A DNA stretch of 7,529 nt, taken from positions 1 to 7,529 of the forward strand of contig JBBSEZ010000478.1 of the NCBI GenBank assembly GCA_038239195.1, written 5' to 3'. This DNA is from JBBSEZ01 sp038239195. Its GTDB lineage: Bacteria > Planctomycetota > Planctomycetia > Gemmatales > Gemmataceae. This document shows, piece after piece, positions 5,623 through 7,529 of this stretch; position 1 is the stretch's first letter; every line of letters starts with the position of its first letter. Made by a program: the position numbers and the translations under genes. The notes below the pieces were generated by a model. That model did no database searches. It saw only the letters and a program-made list of their open reading frames with translations, and was not told where the DNA came from.

Positions 5623-6939
5623 CTAAATGGTCACGCGCCCCAGCGCCTTGAGCGCTCCTTCGAGCAAGCGCTGCCCGCCATCGATCGCCAACTTGCTGCT
5701 CCGCGCCGTGCGCGGCTCGTAGCCGCCGCCCACGAACGCCTGCGCCGTCGGCACGTAGCCGATCCACTCGTTGGCCAGCTCCACCACCCAGGTGTTCGCG
5801 AAGCGCGACGCCTTCTTGATTCGCAGGCCGTACTCCGCGAAATACTCCGCGCCGTTGGTGGCGATGCCCAGCGGGCCGACCCGGATCGCTTGCACCTCGC
5901 ACGTCAGGATCGGCTGGCGCGCGCGCTCGGCGGCCACCAGCTTGCGCTCGGCGGCGTACACGGCATCGACCTTGCGCTCCTTGGAGTTGTCCGAGCCCAG
6001 CCCGAACGCGGGACGTTCGCGCACGGCGTCGGGGTCGGGGCGGATCGGCACCGGCACCCGCTCCGTCAGAGCGTTGACCGGCGCCTCGCGAAGCCACGTG
6101 AGCTTGCGGACGGTGCGGATGGCCTCGCCCGCCAGCTTGAGGCCCATCATGTCGGCGTGCTCCACACCGAAGTCGCTCCCCGGCGCCTGGTTGTCCACCT
6201 GCGTCACGTCGCCACACGGCCCGAGCAGGAAGCACACCGGCACACCGGCCCCGTAGTGTGCCTGTAGGTGCTTGCGCAGATAGCCGGCGTAGTCGGGAGA
6301 GAACTCGCTGCCGCCGACGACGGTGCTGTGGCAGCCGAAATGCACCACCAGGCCGCGCATCTTGCCGCGCGGCCCCGCCTCGCGCACGGCCAGCACGCCC
6401 ACCTCGTTATCGACCGGCCCTGCCACCTCTACGATGTCCTTGTTGTGCGGCGTGCCCGGCTTGCCCGGGTGGGTGATCTCGCGCCCGTCGCGCATGACGA
6501 ACCGGCGATTGTAGGCGATGCCCGGCACCTGCCCTGCCCCGACGGCGATTTCCGAGGCGTGCAACGTGGTCCAGCCTTGCTTGACGGCCGCGGCGATGCC
6601 CTTCGCCACCTTCTCGACGTAATTGGGGTCCTCATCGCAGCCCAGGCAACTCGCGATCGGCCCGCCGCTGTGCGTGTGGTTGGCGCCGATCAGGACGTTG
6701 TCGAACGGTATCTTCGTCTCCTTGACCACGATGCGCCGCGCCACCTCGACCGTGGGCCGCGTGATGAACAGCGTGTCGATGCCGACCAGCGCCACCGTGC
6801 GGGCGCCGTCGTGGAGGACGCAGGCCACGGCGAGGAGCTTGTCGCGCCCCGCGGTGCCCTTGCGCTTGAAGAACCCGCCCGGCATCTCCATGCCGGCCGT
6901 GGGGGTGATGTCGCCGACGCCGAAGCCGACCTGCAACAT
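5623..6939 (-). CDS. Neutral/alkaline ceramidase-like metalloprotein with a changed nucleophile position
   Basis: The 438-residue protein belongs to the neutral/alkaline non-lysosomal ceramidase N-terminal-domain superfamily, which is abundant in planctomycetes and mostly uncharacterised. Visible hallmarks are VGFGVGDITP at the N-terminus, ALVGIDTLFI, NHTHSGG at 87-93 (zinc-ligand histidines), VVHFGCHSTVVGG with His200/His204, GPCGDVTQVDN at 240-250, and a C-terminal NEWIGYVPT (Glu391) followed by GGGYE (Tyr407). The last two match the Glu and Tyr metal ligands of characterised ceramidases. Those enzymes have a catalytic serine in GDVSPN; here that position is Thr246, so ceramide hydrolysis is doubtful. 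There is no clear signal peptide, which suggests a cytoplasmic protein, and length is well below the roughly 650 or more residues of true ceramidases because the C-terminal domain is missing. The ATG at 6937-6939 is preferred to an in-frame GTG at 6966 because GAGGAG lies nine bases upstream. It follows the dehydratase by 34 bp. Confidence 0.85.
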   Translation of the reverse strand: MLQVGFGVGDITPTAGMEMPGGFFKRKGTAGRDKLLAVACVLHDGARTVALVGIDTLFITRPTVEVARRIVVKETKIPFDNVLIGANHTHSGGPIASCLGCDEDPNYVEKVAKGIAAAVKQGWTTLHASEIAVGAGQVPGIAYNRRFVMRDGREITHPGKPGTPHNKDIVEVAGPVDNEVGVLAVREAGPRGKMRGLVVHFGCHSTVVGGSEFSPDYAGYLRKHLQAHYGAGVPVCFLLGPCGDVTQVDNQAPGSDFGVEHADMMGLKLAGEAIRTVRKLTWLREAPVNALTERVPVPIRPDPDAVRERPAFGLGSDNSKERKVDAVYAAERKLVAAERARQPILTCEVQAIRVGPLGIATNGAEYFAEYGLRIKKASRFANTWVVELANEWIGYVPTAQAFVGGGYEPRTARSSKLAIDGGQRLLEGALKALGRVTI

Positions 6940-6948
6940 GGGTGCGTT

Positions 6949-6954
6949 CTCCTC
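6949..6954 (-). promoter_or_regulatory. Shine-Dalgarno site that decides the ceramidase-like start
   Basis: GAGGAG on the minus strand lies nine bases ahead of the ATG at 6937-6939, beginning MLQVGFGVGDITP as expected for the family. It lies inside the nine-codon extension that a GTG start at 6966 would add, so the shorter form is favoured. Confidence 0.55.
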
Positions 6955-6973
6955 GCCTGGGCTCACGGGCCCG

Positions 6974-7339
6974 TCACTTCTTCCCTTCCACGAACTTGCC
7001 CGGCGCGCCGGTGAGCGGGCTGCCCGCCTCCGGCCGCCACAGCACCACCTCCTCGATCTTGCGCGCCAGGGCGAAGTCGTTGTCGGTGATGCCGCCCGCC
7101 GAGTGCGTCTGGAGCTTCACCCACACCTTGCCCCAGGTGACGCTCAGGTCGGCGTGGTGGTCGGCCGCCTCGCACAGGTAGCCGATGGCGTTGACGAGCA
7201 TCAGCGTCACCGGCCAACCGCTCGTGGTGTACTTGCGGCGCAGCCAACCGTCTTCGAGATACCAGCCGGCCAGGCCCTCCTCCTGGATCTTCGGCGCGAT
7301 CTCTGCCTCGGCGTACACCTTCTTCTCTTGCTTGCTCAT
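6974..7339 (-). CDS. Pterin-4a-carbinolamine dehydratase (PCD/DCoH/PhhB family)
   Basis: This small 121-residue enzyme dehydrates 4a-hydroxytetrahydropterin to quinonoid dihydropterin, recycling the cofactor of aromatic amino-acid hydroxylases in the cytoplasm. The family pattern is clear: GWYLEDGWLRRKY early on, then EAADHHADLSVTWGKVWVKL at 57-76, with the active-site pair His61-His62. THSAGGITDNDFALARKIE follows with His79 and Asp88. Ala63 replaces the Pro, Cys or Ser commonly seen after the His pair. Length fits the family (about 95-120), with a short C-terminal tail that is probably flexible (RPEAGSPLTGAPGKFVEGKK). The ATG at 7337-7339 has GGAGG six bases upstream; an in-frame extension to 7456 would run through the likely promoter and is not family-like. 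No aromatic amino-acid hydroxylase is in the window, so its role beside a ceramidase-like gene is unclear. It is the first gene of the minus-strand row. Confidence 0.92.
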   Translation of the reverse strand: MSKQEKKVYAEAEIAPKIQEEGLAGWYLEDGWLRRKYTTSGWPVTLMLVNAIGYLCEAADHHADLSVTWGKVWVKLQTHSAGGITDNDFALARKIEEVVLWRPEAGSPLTGAPGKFVEGKK

Positions 7340-7370
7340 GTTGCTCCTCCCAGAGGCCACCCATTGCCCC

Positions 7371-7399
7371 ATCGTCCTCACCTTGCGCTGCCGTGTCAA
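7371..7399 (-). promoter_or_regulatory. Probable sigma70-type promoter of the dehydratase-led gene row
   Basis: On the minus strand a perfect TTGACA (7394-7399) is followed after 17 bases by GACGAT (7371-7376), a three-of-six match to the -10 consensus. Transcription would begin near 7364, about 25 bases before the ATG, which leaves room for the GGAGG site. The -35 and spacing are good; the -10 is weak. Confidence 0.4.
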
Positions 7400-7472
7400 G
7401 GAGAGGCGAGGTTGCCCTTGTTCCCGGGAGGGCCCGCGGGCATACTCCCGCCGCATCGCACCGTCGTAGGGT

Positions 7473-7522
7473 GGGGGGGGGGGTTGGGGGGGCGGACGCG
7501 CTGGGGGGGGGGGCGGGGGGGG
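7473..7522. repeat. Cluster of long G-tracts at the window end
   Basis: Four runs of G on the plus strand (7473-7483, 7486-7492, 7503-7513 and 7515-7522; lengths 11, 7, 11 and 8) lie in the last 60 bases. Nothing else in the window has comparable tracts. This may be poly-G read artefact at a contig end, since two-colour sequencing reports no signal as G. If real, it is a G-quadruplex-capable sequence upstream of the dehydratase promoter. Confidence 0.75.
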
Positions 7523-7529
7523 CCCGCGA

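Noticed and set aside
7340..7456. 39-residue N-terminal extension of the dehydratase
   Set aside because: The added residues do not resemble the family, the region contains the likely promoter, and the internal ATG at 7337-7339 has a good ribosome binding site.

Overview
This is a strongly GC-rich bacterial window in which third codon positions are almost always G or C. The gene content points to a planctomycete, perhaps Gemmataceae-like. It holds a neutral/alkaline-ceramidase-like protein of the kind expanded in that phylum, a duplicated ABC-2-type permease and a short Cys/Pro-rich lipoprotein. This is an inference from family knowledge; there is no rRNA or marker gene to confirm it. Both ends look like contig ends: the left cuts a gene, and the right runs into long G-tracts that look like sequencing artefact.

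Layout. At 1-507 (minus) is the N-terminal part of an OafA/YrhL-type membrane acyltransferase (acyltransferase_3). It is divergent, across 217 bp, from a 531-aa polytopic protein at 725-2320 (plus) that looks like two ABC-2-type permease halves in tandem. That gene meets, tail to tail with a 3-bp gap, a small Cys/Pro-rich putative lipoprotein at 2324-2554 (minus). A 317-bp intergenic region with short repeats follows. Next is a 228-aa winged-helix-like protein of unknown function at 2872-3558 (plus). Its 3' end overlaps, tail to tail by 35 bp, a DNA methyltransferase at 3524-4429 (minus) closely resembling M.PvuII.

The right half is a minus-strand, closely spaced gene row read from right to left: pterin-4a-carbinolamine dehydratase (6974-7339), ceramidase-like protein (5623-6939), DusB-type tRNA-dihydrouridine synthase (4494-5582) and the methyltransferase (3524-4429). 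The gaps are 34, 40 and 64 bp, each downstream gene has its own Shine-Dalgarno sequence, and a TTGACA-type promoter candidate lies just ahead of the dehydratase. The row may be one transcript, but its members belong to unrelated processes: pterin recycling, an unknown hydrolase, tRNA modification and DNA methylation.

No tRNA, rRNA, CRISPR array, transposase or convincing terminator was seen. The nearest thing to an unusual system is the PvuII-type methyltransferase without a visible restriction partner, locked to an unrecognised winged-helix gene. I do not see evidence for a wholly new system.
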